Shown piece after piece: positions 1-6,103 of a stretch of DNA of 8,056 bases. Each line of letters starts with the position of its first letter. Positions within the stretch are counted from its first letter, which is position 1. This DNA comes from Bacillota bacterium (GTDB taxonomy: Bacteria > Bacillota > Bacilli > Bacillales > Cytobacillaceae), in NCBI GenBank assembly GCA_023387295.1, contig JAEWIG010000314.1:1-8056 (forward strand), read 5' to 3'. The notes beneath the pieces were generated by a model that did not search any database, was not told where the DNA came from, and saw only the letters and a list, made by a program, of their open reading frames with translations. The translations under genes and the position numbers were made by a program.

Positions 1-335
1 ATATGCTTCACTCCATGTGCCTTCATCGTTTCAAGCACGATTTGCGTTCCATACACATTATTATCAAAATATTTAAGTGGCTCCGTCATCGACTCTCCAA
101 CCAGGGAGTTTGCAGCGAAATGCATAATCGCTTCAATATTTTCCTTTTCAAAAACAGCGTGTATAAACTCTCGACTCTGAATGGATCCTTCATAAAACTT
201 AGCCATTGGATGAATCGCATCCCGATGCCCTGTTTGCAAATTATCAATAACGACCACATCAATCCCCTGGTCAATTAACTGGTAAACAGCGTGGGAACCA
301 ATATAACCCGCTCCGCCTAACACTAAAATGCTCAT
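1..335 (-). CDS. galE: UDP-glucose 4-epimerase GalE (N-terminal part, runs off the window)
   Basis: Interconverts UDP-galactose and UDP-glucose in the Leloir pathway, in the cytoplasm with bound NAD. The first 111 residues are visible. They begin MSILVLGGAGYIGSH, carrying the GxxGxxG NAD-binding turn of the extended short-chain dehydrogenase family. An acidic strand end follows (VVVIDNLQTGH), as in GalE, and then the HFAANSLVGES segment where GalE usually reads HFAA-x-x-VGES. The catalytic Ser/Tyr-x3-Lys part lies outside the window. The ATG (333-335) overlaps the galK stop in an ATGA, and a GGAGG (346-350 on the complement) inside the end of galK gives a good ribosome site, so the two are probably translationally coupled. 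Identity is secure from the motifs and the galK partner. Confidence 0.95.
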   Translation of the reverse strand, partial: MSILVLGGAGYIGSHAVYQLIDQGIDVVVIDNLQTGHRDAIHPMAKFYEGSIQSREFIHAVFEKENIEAIMHFAANSLVGESMTEPLKYFDNNVYGTQIVLETMKAHGVKH

Positions 336-1516
336 TCAACAACCGCCTCCATTTCGATTTCTTTCGCCCCGTCCCCTATACTTGCCACATAAAAAACAGC
401 TTCATAACCAATCTTGTTCAGATAAGCTTCACCTACATTAGCAATAAAGTGCTCAACTTGATCATTCGCGACAATCGCGATGGCACAGCCCCCAAAGCCT
501 GCACCGGTCATTCGTGCTCCAATGACTCCCTGCTGCTTCCATGCGACTTCTACCAGACTATCAAGTTCTATTCCTGTTACTTCATAATCATCACGCAACG
601 AAATATGGGATTGATTCATGAGCTCTCCAAATAATTTTAAATCACCAGTCTTTAAAGCACGGAATGCCTTTAACGTCCTATTATTTTCATAGACTACATG
701 TCTCACCCGTTTGCGAACAATTTCACTTGAAATAAGGTGCTTATTGTCTTCAAAATCTTCTTCGGTAAGCTGTCCCAGTGCTTCAACTGAAAGCTTTTGT
801 TGAAGCTGGGCTAATGCCTCCTTACATTCTTCTCTGCGCTCATTATATTTCGAATCAACTAACTCTCTACGCTTGTTTGTATTCATAATGATAATTTTGT
901 GGTTATCAAGTTGAATCGGTGCATACTCATAGTTTAGAGTTTGGCAATCTAACAGAATAGCTGCATTCTCTTTCCCCATTCCGATAGCAAACTGATCCAT
1001 GATTCCACTGTTTACACCGATGAATTCATTCTCAACACGCTTACCCATCTTAATCAACTCAAAGCGGGGAATGTCTAATTCAAACAAGCCGTTTATTAAA
1101 ACGCCCATAAGCAATTCAATGGATGCAGACGATGAAAGTCCGGCACCGTTTGGGATATTCCCTTTTATCACACATTCAAACCCGTTTGGGATCTTGTAGC
1201 CAGCCCCCACGATATAGTGAATCATCCCCTTTGGATAGTTTGCCCACTGATGATCCTTCTCGTATACCAGCTCATGTAAGTCAAACTCAATCACTCCTAC
1301 CTCAGGAACATTATCCGAGTATAGACGAACAAGCTGGTCCTTACGTTTACGAGCAACAGCATACGTTCCATAAGTAATCGCACATGGAAAAACATGACCA
1401 CCGTTATAGTCAAGATGCTCGCCAATTAAATTAATTCGCCCAGGAGCGAAGAATGCTTTTTCTGGTAAAGCTTGATAGAGATCTAGAAATGTTTTATTTA
1501 ATGAAATAACGTTCAT
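332..1516 (-). CDS. galK: Galactokinase GalK
   Basis: Phosphorylates alpha-D-galactose with ATP to galactose 1-phosphate, the first committed Leloir step, in the cytoplasm. The 394 residues match the usual bacterial length of about 390. All three GHMP kinase motifs are visible: the galactokinase signature PGRINLIGEHLDYNGG at 25-40, with the sugar-contacting Glu-His-x-Asp-Tyr; the ATP loop PNGAGLSSSAS at 122-132; and MTGAGFGG at 336-343. Asp174 in GIMDQFA fits the catalytic aspartate. The signature has Leu where many homologues have Thr (HTDYN), which I take as a tolerated variant. The ATG at 1516 is preceded by GGAGGCG at 1524-1530 with a 7-base gap. galE follows with a 4-base overlap; galT is not in the window and may lie further downstream. 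Confidence 0.97.
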   Translation of the reverse strand: MNVISLNKTFLDLYQALPEKAFFAPGRINLIGEHLDYNGGHVFPCAITYGTYAVARKRKDQLVRLYSDNVPEVGVIEFDLHELVYEKDHQWANYPKGMIHYIVGAGYKIPNGFECVIKGNIPNGAGLSSSASIELLMGVLINGLFELDIPRFELIKMGKRVENEFIGVNSGIMDQFAIGMGKENAAILLDCQTLNYEYAPIQLDNHKIIIMNTNKRRELVDSKYNERREECKEALAQLQQKLSVEALGQLTEEDFEDNKHLISSEIVRKRVRHVVYENNRTLKAFRALKTGDLKLFGELMNQSHISLRDDYEVTGIELDSLVEVAWKQQGVIGARMTGAGFGGCAIAIVANDQVEHFIANVGEAYLNKIGYEAVFYVASIGDGAKEIEMEAVVE

Positions 1517-1572
1517 GTAAATACGCCTCCAATGAATTAGTCCCGTTCATTTATTGAGATCTTCATATTTAT

Positions 1573-1601
1573 ATATTAAGGTCAAAAATAAAAATATTCA
1601 A
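1573..1601 (-). promoter_or_regulatory. Probable sigma-A promoter of the gal operon
   Basis: On the minus strand TTGAAT (1596-1601) is followed after exactly 17 bases by TAATAT (1573-1578). Transcription would start near 1566 and leave a leader of about 50 bases before galK. The region is very AT-rich, so chance matches are possible, but spacing and position are right. I saw no clear catabolite-response (cre) or GalR-type palindrome around it. Confidence 0.55.
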
Positions 1602-1603
1602 TT

Positions 1604-1623
1604 ATTTTACTTAAAATTTTACT
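1604..1623 (-). repeat. Direct repeat just upstream of the gal -35 element
   Basis: The octamer AGTAAAAT occurs twice on the minus strand (1616-1623 and 1604-1611), spaced 12 bases start to start, and the second copy ends two bases before the proposed -35. Direct half-sites placed like this are typical of AraC-type activators. No such regulator gene lies in the window, so the role is inference. Confidence 0.35.
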
Positions 1624-1693
1624 AAAAACTATGAACATCCACTTACAAACTTATATGTAGAATGTCGTCGGCTTCATTTCTCTGCGCTTAGCG

Positions 1694-1729
1694 AAAAAAT
1701 CCGTTTTCGTTCCAAAGAAAAACGGATTT
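1694..1729 (-). terminator. Terminator-like hairpin pointing left, upstream of the gal promoter
   Basis: Perfect 11-base arms AAATCCGTTTT (1697-1707) and AAAACGGATTT (1719-1729) enclose an 11-base loop. Read on the minus strand, the 3' arm runs into six T's, the shape of an intrinsic terminator. Read on the plus strand there is no T run. No leftward gene lies immediately upstream, so it would insulate the gal promoter from leftward read-through or antisense transcription. Confidence 0.5.
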
Positions 1730-1736
1730 AGCCATT

Positions 1737-1765
1737 CACCACTCAGGCTATCATCACATAAATTA
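1737..1765 (+). promoter_or_regulatory. Candidate sigma-K (mother-cell sporulation) promoter
   Basis: CACC (1737-1740) matches the sigma-K -35 consensus mACm, and after 16 bases CATAAATTA (1757-1765) matches the -10 consensus CATAnnnTA exactly. The predicted start near 1773 gives a leader of about 45 bases to the next plus-strand gene. The -10 lies inside a perfect 13-base palindrome, ACATAA-A-TTATGT (1756-1768), which might bind a regulator. The -35 is short, so the call depends on the combined spacing and -10 match. Confidence 0.5.
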
Positions 1766-1817
1766 TGTAGAATCTTTAATAATCAAGGATATGTTTAGAG
1801 AGTAATGGGGGATGAAC

Positions 1818-2309
1818 ATGATTAAATTTCTATCTTTTCGTGGCAAAGTCACCATGATTAATGACTTTATAATCGGACAAAATGGGGAATCAGAAGGTTG
1901 TTATAAATTAGTATCTGTTGAAAATGAAACTGGAGCATCAGTGAATTTCGTTGTATCGCCCAATACTTACTTTGTAGACCATGTAGTGGTGGCAGTCGGT
2001 GATAAGGTAACTGGATATTATGATGGAAATGCACCTGTGCCTCTTATTTATCCTCCACAGTATCGAGCACTGGTCATGGTAAAAGAAAGCCCTTATCAAA
2101 ATGTAAAATTAGACTATTTTAATAGTCAGCTTTTGAGTAGTGACGGCCTATTAAAATTAAATATTTCTCCCTTTACGCAAATTGTTTTAAAAAATGGGCA
2201 ACCCTTTACAAAAAATCCTGCAAACAGAAATTTAATTGTTATTTACGGACCTTCTACAAAAAGTATTCCTGCTCAAACCACACCGTACAAATTAATCGTT
2301 TGGTGTTAA
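1818..2309 (+). CDS. Uncharacterised beta-rich protein, possibly spore-associated
   Basis: I do not recognise an established function. From the ATG at 1818 the protein has 163 residues, no signal peptide and no membrane segment. It alternates short hydrophobic strands with polar turns. Notable stretches are FRGKVTMINDFI near the start, GDKVTGYYDGNAPVPLIYPPQYRALVMV in the middle, which resembles an OB-like small barrel, and a C-terminal half with NGQPFTKNPANRNLIVIYGPST. Only two cysteines are present, one of them the last residue. ATG 1818 is preferred over ATG 1812 because the GGGGG ribosome site (1807-1811) touches 1812 but sits six bases before 1818. The sigma-K-like promoter upstream and the coat-like gene downstream suggest mother-cell expression during sporulation; that role is inference. 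Confidence 0.75.
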   Translation: MIKFLSFRGKVTMINDFIIGQNGESEGCYKLVSVENETGASVNFVVSPNTYFVDHVVVAVGDKVTGYYDGNAPVPLIYPPQYRALVMVKESPYQNVKLDYFNSQLLSSDGLLKLNISPFTQIVLKNGQPFTKNPANRNLIVIYGPSTKSIPAQTTPYKLIVWC

Positions 2310-2345
2310 GTTTATATTTAAGTAAAAGAGGTGTGAAAAAAATTT

Positions 2346-2633
2346 ATGGTTGAATATATAGATTATACCTCTCCATCGATTGAATATACTTTTGACGTAA
2401 ATAAAAATCCTTTACCTGCAAACATTATGGCGCACACCTATTGTCTTGACCAAAATCAGTGGAAACAAATAACGGAATCCGTTAAACCCAACACCTATAT
2501 AGATCCATACAAGACCTGCAACAGGGGAAAGAAGAATATATCTCATCAAAATAGTATTCAACCGTATCAACAATCCCACTATATTCAACAATACCCACGG
2601 ACTGCCTACATTCATCATTATCGACAATATTAA
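2346..2633 (+). CDS. Small Tyr/Gln/His-rich protein, candidate spore coat component
   Basis: A 95-residue protein 36 bases downstream of the previous gene on the same strand, probably co-transcribed. The N-terminal 60 residues are mixed polar (starting MVEYIDYTSPSIEYTF) with two cysteines. The last 30 or so are low-complexity and rich in Gln, Tyr and His (QPYQQSHYIQQYPRTAY, ending HHYRQY). Such tyrosine- and glutamine-rich tails are common in Bacillus spore coat and crust proteins, where tyrosines can be cross-linked. There is no signal peptide or membrane helix. The ribosome site AGAGGTG (2327-2333) lies about 12 bases before the ATG, a little far. Function is inferred from composition and context only; I cannot assign a family. 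Confidence 0.65.
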   Translation: MVEYIDYTSPSIEYTFDVNKNPLPANIMAHTYCLDQNQWKQITESVKPNTYIDPYKTCNRGKKNISHQNSIQPYQQSHYIQQYPRTAYIHHYRQY

Positions 2634-2664
2634 AGCTAGCGGATGTTCAAAATACAACCATTGG

Positions 2665-2686
2665 CATGGAAAATCCATGTCTTTTT
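2665..2686 (+). terminator. Rho-independent terminator after the putative coat-like pair
   Basis: CATGGA (2665-2670), a three-base AAA loop and TCCATG (2674-2679) form a short hairpin, followed by TCTTTTT. It lies about 30 bases after the stop of the 95-residue protein and before the convergent methyltransferase end. The stem is short, but position and T run support it. Read leftward there is no T run. Confidence 0.55.
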
Positions 2687-2699
2687 AGGTTTAAAGAAA

Positions 2700-3656
2700 T
2701 TACTGACATACGATTACTTCGCGCGTAAATGACATTTTCTTAACGACAGCTCGGTCAGTTATGACAAATCCCGCATGAATAAGGATTTCGTCGATAGGTT
2801 CAACGGTTACCACTACTACTTTTTCAGCAAATCCACGGGCACTTCGGAGCATTTCGAGCTGCTCTTCAGGAGTGATGACAGAACACAAATTGTAAGGCAA
2901 ATCGATAATCGCTGCATCATATTGATTTGTGATATCACGGATATCTTTTAATGTCACTTCTCCTGTAAACCCGAAATGGGCAATATTTTCTCTTGCTCCA
3001 CCAAGAACAAGAGGGTTCCTGTCACTCCCTACTATATCAATCCCCATGGACAAAGCCTCCACTAGAACAGTTCCAATTCCACAGCAAGGGTCTATTGCCT
3101 TTATTCCATTTGGATTAGGAATGGCGATATTCACAACCGCTCTTGCCACACGTGTGTTAAGCGCAGTTGAATAACTATGCGGTTTCTGTTGATGGCGAAA
3201 CCATATAGACTCACTTTTAACATAATCACCGAATACCCATCTTTCGTTGACAACCATGACACCAAACAATCGCTGGGGGTGGTGAATATCAGCTACACCA
3301 TTGATATGTAATCCAATTTCCTTCTCAATTGCACGTCGATTCGCTAATCCGTCTTTTTCCGTTTTTGAAGAACCGCTCGTTTTCACATAAATCACTTTAA
3401 ATGTTTCACCCATTACTTGTAAGGCTACTACTTGGGTGAGAAGATCCTGAAGACTTTTCCCCTCACAAAGGACAGCAACCCTTTCCTTAATAAACGGACT
3501 TCGGCTTGGATCAATCTTTACATGGCTTTCTACAATACCCGCTTGAGGCTCAACCCCAAATAATGTGCGCATTTCTAAAGCACATAATGAACGTTCCTCT
3601 TCATAACAGTTGTATGTATATAAATAGGTCGTTCGTTTTGTGTGTTTACTATCCAA
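2700..3656 (-). CDS. TRM11/TrmG10-like SAM-dependent RNA methyltransferase
   Basis: Probably an S-adenosylmethionine-dependent N2-guanine methylase acting on tRNA or another structured RNA. The 318 residues split into an N-terminal part (about 1-155) that would bind RNA and a C-terminal Rossmann methylase domain. In the latter, HQQKPHSYSTALNTRVARAVVNIA (about 155-178) matches the family's linker pattern, DPCCGIGTVLVEAL (189-202) is SAM motif I, SDRNP (211-215) carries the acidic ribose contact, and DLPYNL (252-257) is motif IV, with Leu in place of the more usual first Pro of (D/N)PPY. The start is a TTG (3654-3656) with only a modest ribosome site; the nearby ATG at 3666 is in another frame and soon stops. 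The exact RNA target cannot be read from sequence. Confidence 0.85.
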   Translation of the reverse strand: MDSKHTKRTTYLYTYNCYEEERSLCALEMRTLFGVEPQAGIVESHVKIDPSRSPFIKERVAVLCEGKSLQDLLTQVVALQVMGETFKVIYVKTSGSSKTEKDGLANRRAIEKEIGLHINGVADIHHPQRLFGVMVVNERWVFGDYVKSESIWFRHQQKPHSYSTALNTRVARAVVNIAIPNPNGIKAIDPCCGIGTVLVEALSMGIDIVGSDRNPLVLGGARENIAHFGFTGEVTLKDIRDITNQYDAAIIDLPYNLCSVITPEEQLEMLRSARGFAEKVVVVTVEPIDEILIHAGFVITDRAVVKKMSFTREVIVCQ

Positions 3657-3687
3657 CAGTTCTCATCCCTTTTTCTATCAAATGATA

Positions 3688-3731
3688 AGAGGCAATAGGT
3701 ATGGTCTTATCTGACTGTACCTATTGCCTCT
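3688..3731 (-). repeat. Long perfect hairpin between the GIY-YIG and methyltransferase genes
   Basis: Fourteen-base perfect arms AGAGGCAATAGGTA (3688-3701) and TACCTATTGCCTCT (3718-3731) enclose a 16-base loop. A second small hairpin, TATCA-AA-TGATA (3676-3687), abuts it. It begins 12 bases after the GIY-YIG stop codon and so may end or stabilise that transcript. In neither direction is it followed by a good T run, so it is not a standard intrinsic terminator; it could instead be a processing site or leader structure of the methyltransferase mRNA. Confidence 0.7.
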
Positions 3732-3743
3732 CTTGATGAAGTT

Positions 3744-4100
3744 TTACTTAAAAAACACCTTGTCTATATTATACTTCGACTTGAGTTCATTAATAATGTA
3801 CGTTTCGTAGATTTCTCTATGTACAGGGTCTTCAATCACACAAACTTCAATTTTTGTGACTTCATCTCGATGCATTTTGATTGGAGATACAGTATCCTCA
3901 AAATGTTTTTTAATTCTTGGTCTCAATTTCCTTGCTTTACCAACGAATAATAGATCTTTATTATTGTTATAAAACATAAAGATACCACCCTTATCTCTAG
4001 GGATAAGATGAAAATCAGTAAACCCATAAATATTACTTAGCTCAGGATTTTTCTGTTTGGTAATGGTTACAGTTGGTTTTGGAATCGTTATGTTTATCAT
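3744..4100 (-). CDS. Short GIY-YIG domain protein (YurQ-like, related to the UvrC N-terminus)
   Basis: A 118-residue stand-alone protein resembling the GIY-YIG nuclease fold of UvrC and the small Bacillus YurQ group. Around residues 39-64 it reads GGIFMFY...LLFVGKARKLRPRIKKHF, aligning with GIY...YVGKAxxLxxRxxxYF of UvrC. EIYETYIINELKSKYN (96-111) supplies the expected glutamate (Glu99) and terminal Asn. Both signature tyrosines are replaced: GIY becomes GIF and YVG becomes FVG, so nuclease activity is uncertain. The first 25 residues are a variable lead-in. The ATG at 4100 has AGAGGAAG upstream (4110-4117). Located between a regulator and a methyltransferase, all on the minus strand. Family is confident; function is not. 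Confidence 0.85.
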   Translation of the reverse strand: MINITIPKPTVTITKQKNPELSNIYGFTDFHLIPRDKGGIFMFYNNNKDLLFVGKARKLRPRIKKHFEDTVSPIKMHRDEVTKIEVCVIEDPVHREIYETYIINELKSKYNIDKVFFK

Positions 4101-4134
4101 TTACGTTCACTTCCTCTTTCAAATATCTCATTAA

Positions 4135-4143
4135 ATCTTATCA
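4135..4143 (-). promoter_or_regulatory. Possible extended -10 promoter of the GIY-YIG gene
   Basis: TGATAAGAT on the minus strand (4143 down to 4135) fits TGn followed by a TATAAT-like hexamer, placing a start near 4128 and a leader of about 28 bases. No good -35 is visible 17 bases upstream. The gene might instead be read from the upstream regulator transcript. Confidence 0.3.
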
Positions 4144-4164
4144 TAAAAATAAGAATAGGGTCTG

Positions 4165-4836
4165 TTATTCATTCTTCAGTATGATCGAAAGCTCATTTAA
4201 TTTTTCACGCTGCTGAATACGATAATGACGCCCTTCCTTTTTCAAATACCCTTTATCACAAAATTGACCTAATACATGCAATAAGTGGCGATAGGATACG
4301 CCTAGAAAATCACATACCGTTACGTGCTTCTCCTTATATACATCCTCATCAGCGGTTTGCAAAATAAAATCCGCTAGCCGGTTTTCAAGCGGAAAGGCGA
4401 GGCTTTGTGAATACTTTTCAGCCATTTTTGTTGCTTTCATACTTAAAAATTTCGTTAGCTCACGAAGAAATGTCGTATCCTCAAGCATTTGTGTGCGGCA
4501 TGGATGGATCGGAATCGCAAAACAAACGGTCTTTGTGGAGGCCTGTATCCCTTTTGTATAGTACACTTCATTTAATAATTCCATTTCCCCAATAAAATCA
4601 CGTGCATTAATAAAATTTATCAAGGAAACTTTCCCATTTTGATAGGTTACGTAAATTTTTGCTTTTCCTTCAATGACAAAAAATAAATAATCCGGCCGCA
4701 TGTCTTCGCGAATAATCCATTCATCACGCTTATATTCACGTACTTCTATAAATTCTTCAATCGGAAAAGAAAATAAATGCGAAATAGAGTACTCATCTAA
4801 ATAATGCTGCCTTTTTTGCTTTTTATATATTTCCAT
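4165..4836 (-). CDS. Crp/Fnr-family transcriptional regulator, YeiL-like
   Basis: A cytoplasmic DNA-binding regulator. From the ATG at 4836 it has 223 residues. A cyclic-nucleotide-binding-type beta roll spans about 20-130, with the family-like GEMELL turn at 83-88. A dimer helix follows, then a winged helix-turn-helix at about 165-205 containing VTVCDFLGVSYRHLLHVLGQF. The recognition helix (YRHLLH) lacks the Glu-x-x-Ser-Arg contacts of Crp and Fnr, so its site should differ. Cysteines at 105, 113, 175 and 193 leave open a redox or metal sensor. A longer reading from ATG 4866 is unlikely: it lacks a ribosome site and starts upstream of the predicted transcription start near 4863. GGGGTG at 4842-4847 fits ATG 4836 best; 4839 is also possible. 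It diverges from an MFS transporter that it probably controls. Confidence 0.85.
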   Translation of the reverse strand: MEIYKKQKRQHYLDEYSISHLFSFPIEEFIEVREYKRDEWIIREDMRPDYLFFVIEGKAKIYVTYQNGKVSLINFINARDFIGEMELLNEVYYTKGIQASTKTVCFAIPIHPCRTQMLEDTTFLRELTKFLSMKATKMAEKYSQSLAFPLENRLADFILQTADEDVYKEKHVTVCDFLGVSYRHLLHVLGQFCDKGYLKKEGRHYRIQQREKLNELSIILKNE

Positions 4837-4849
4837 CATCCCACCCCAA

Positions 4850-4869
4850 AATATGAGATATCTCATATT
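4850..4869. promoter_or_regulatory. Perfect 20-base palindrome, probable operator of the YeiL-like regulator
   Basis: AATATGAGAT and ATCTCATATT join without a spacer into a perfect inverted repeat centred at 4859.5. The inner part, ATGAG-N4-CTCAT, has the same 5-4-5 geometry as the Fnr box TTGAT-N4-ATCAA, as expected for a dimer of this family. It overlaps the predicted start of the regulator mRNA (repression) and is centred about 41.5 bases before the predicted start of the transporter mRNA (class II activation). Confidence 0.75.
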
Positions 4870-4898
4870 ATTGTATGTTTCTTCTTGTTAATATGCAA
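4870..4898 (-). promoter_or_regulatory. Sigma-A promoter of the YeiL-like regulator gene
   Basis: Minus-strand TTGCAT (4893-4898), a 17-base spacer and TACAAT (4870-4875) give a strong match. Transcription would begin near 4863, inside the palindrome, so a bound regulator should block it. The -35 overlaps the -10 of the divergent transporter promoter, so the two promoters should also compete. Confidence 0.65.
4886..4894 (+). promoter_or_regulatory. Extended -10 promoter of the MFS transporter gene
   Basis: TGTTAATAT has the TGn extension followed by TAATAT (4889-4894), giving a start near 4901 and a leader of about 18 bases. The -35 position (about 4866-4871, TATTAT) is poor and touches the edge of the palindrome, as expected for an activator-dependent promoter. 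Confidence 0.5.
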
Positions 4899-4918
4899 TT
4901 ATTGAGGAGGTGAGCAAC

Positions 4919-6073
4919 ATGAATACACAACGATGGATGAACAAACAATTCTTCAGTTTTTATATGACATGGGGTGTTTTTCTACCCTATTGGACTGGGT
5001 GGATGATTCATACAAAAGGATTGACGGTTTCAGAAGCAAGTTTGATTATGAGCTTAGGTTTGGTTGCAAGAGGACTTTTCACATTACTTGCATTTCCTTA
5101 TTTATCAGGAAAATTTAGTAGTAAAACTTTACTAAACGGAATGTCAATTGGCACGCTGATAGCTATTCTTCTTTATATTCCAGCAAACTCTTTTACTAGC
5201 TTACTTATGGTTACGTTATTATTGAATTTCTTTTATCCTACATTGATGCCTGCATTAGATAGCGCAGCTAGTATTCTTGTCCAGAATAATCAATTAAAGC
5301 ATTACGGGAAAAGCCGCTCATGGGGATCAATCGGATTTGTCGTGGCTGGTATGATCTTGACCGTCTTTACAGGGTCGCTTGGGGACGAAGTGATTTTATG
5401 GGCGATGTTACTCGGCATAATAGTATTGGTCAGTCTTGGTCTTATGAATGCACCTACTATTTTATCGGAAAAACCACAAGCCGGTGAAGCCAAAAAAGGT
5501 GGCATGTTAAATTTATTCCGTATTAAAAGCTTTGGAACAGTGCTCGTCATTGCCATTTTACTGCAAGCAGCACACGCCTCTTATTACAACTACGGCTATA
5601 TATATTTACAAGAAATCAACGCACCCAAATATTTAATTGGTGTGATTCTTAACATTGCCGTGATGGCAGAAATTATTTTCTTTTCCATTGCTGATCGGGC
5701 TTTCCATAAGTTCTCTGTAGGCTCCTTACTAACACTCGCTGCCCTTGGTTCAACTGTACGTTGGATACTCGTATTTATTTTTCCAAACGTCATGATGTTT
5801 AGCGTTGCCCAAGTATTACACGCATGCTCATTTGCAATGGCGCATTATGCCTTTATGAAATACTTAATCAAACATATTCCACATGAACAAATTCCGAAGG
5901 CACAAGGAATTTACTCTGCCTTGGCACTTAGCTGGAGCACAGCGGTCTTCACCATTTTCGGCGGATTTTTATACGAAATCGAGCCAAGATATGCCTTTAT
6001 CGGCATGATCATTTGCACCATACCTGCGATGTTGCTCGCACTTGTTTATAGGAAAATGGATGATAAAAGGTGA
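4919..6073 (+). CDS. MFS transporter of the phenylpropionate permease type (HcaT/YwbF-like)
   Basis: An integral membrane transporter of 384 residues with about 12 hydrophobic segments, in two groups split by a charged cytoplasmic loop at about 183-203 (SEKPQAGEAKKGG). FFSFYMTWGVFLPYW near the start, the SRSWGSIGFVVAG segment at about 132-144, and AAHASYYNYGYIYLQ at about 217-231 resemble the LacY-like MFS_1-like group that includes E. coli HcaT and B. subtilis YwbF. Solute is unknown; proton symport of an organic acid or sugar-like compound is a family-based guess. ATG 4919 is chosen because AGGAGG (4905-4910) lies eight bases upstream; an in-frame GTG at 4910 overlaps that site and cannot use it. 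Divergent from a Crp/Fnr-type regulator with a shared palindrome. Its TGA lies within the following terminator. Confidence 0.85.
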   Translation: MNTQRWMNKQFFSFYMTWGVFLPYWTGWMIHTKGLTVSEASLIMSLGLVARGLFTLLAFPYLSGKFSSKTLLNGMSIGTLIAILLYIPANSFTSLLMVTLLLNFFYPTLMPALDSAASILVQNNQLKHYGKSRSWGSIGFVVAGMILTVFTGSLGDEVILWAMLLGIIVLVSLGLMNAPTILSEKPQAGEAKKGGMLNLFRIKSFGTVLVIAILLQAAHASYYNYGYIYLQEINAPKYLIGVILNIAVMAEIIFFSIADRAFHKFSVGSLLTLAALGSTVRWILVFIFPNVMMFSVAQVLHACSFAMAHYAFMKYLIKHIPHEQIPKAQGIYSALALSWSTAVFTIFGGFLYEIEPRYAFIGMIICTIPAMLLALVYRKMDDKR

Positions 6074-6093
6074 TACGATTGTATCACCTTTTT
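6065..6093 (+). terminator. Rho-independent terminator overlapping the transporter stop codon
   Basis: AAAAGGTGATAC (6065-6076), loop GATT and GTATCACCTTTT (6081-6092) form a perfect 12-base stem ending in a run of five T's. The TGA stop (6071-6073) lies in the 5' arm. Read leftward the hairpin is followed by TTTTAT, so it can also serve the convergent small gene that ends at 6104. Confidence 0.9.
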
Positions 6094-6103
6094 ATTATGG
6101 TAT

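Noticed and set aside
3..278. Plus-strand open frame of 91 codons
   Set aside because: It lies antisense to galE, whose NAD-binding motif is clear, and has no recognisable domain.
1812..1817. ATG 1812 as start of the beta-rich protein
   Set aside because: The GGGGG ribosome site touches it directly; ATG 1818 is properly spaced.
2412..2678. Minus-strand open frame of 88 codons with hydrophobic stretches
   Set aside because: Antisense to the Tyr/Gln/His-rich gene, with no convincing ribosome site; the plus-strand frame has the better context.
4143..4164. Weak GAATA/TATTC hairpin with T-rich tail after the regulator gene
   Set aside because: A five-base AT stem is too weak to call a terminator.
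4837..4866. Longer N-terminus of the YeiL-like regulator from ATG 4866
   Set aside because: There is no ribosome site before it, it lies in the palindrome, and it precedes the predicted transcription start near 4863; GGGGTG before ATG 4836 fits better.
4910..4918. GTG 4910 as start of the MFS transporter
   Set aside because: It overlaps the AGGAGG ribosome site that is correctly spaced for ATG 4919.
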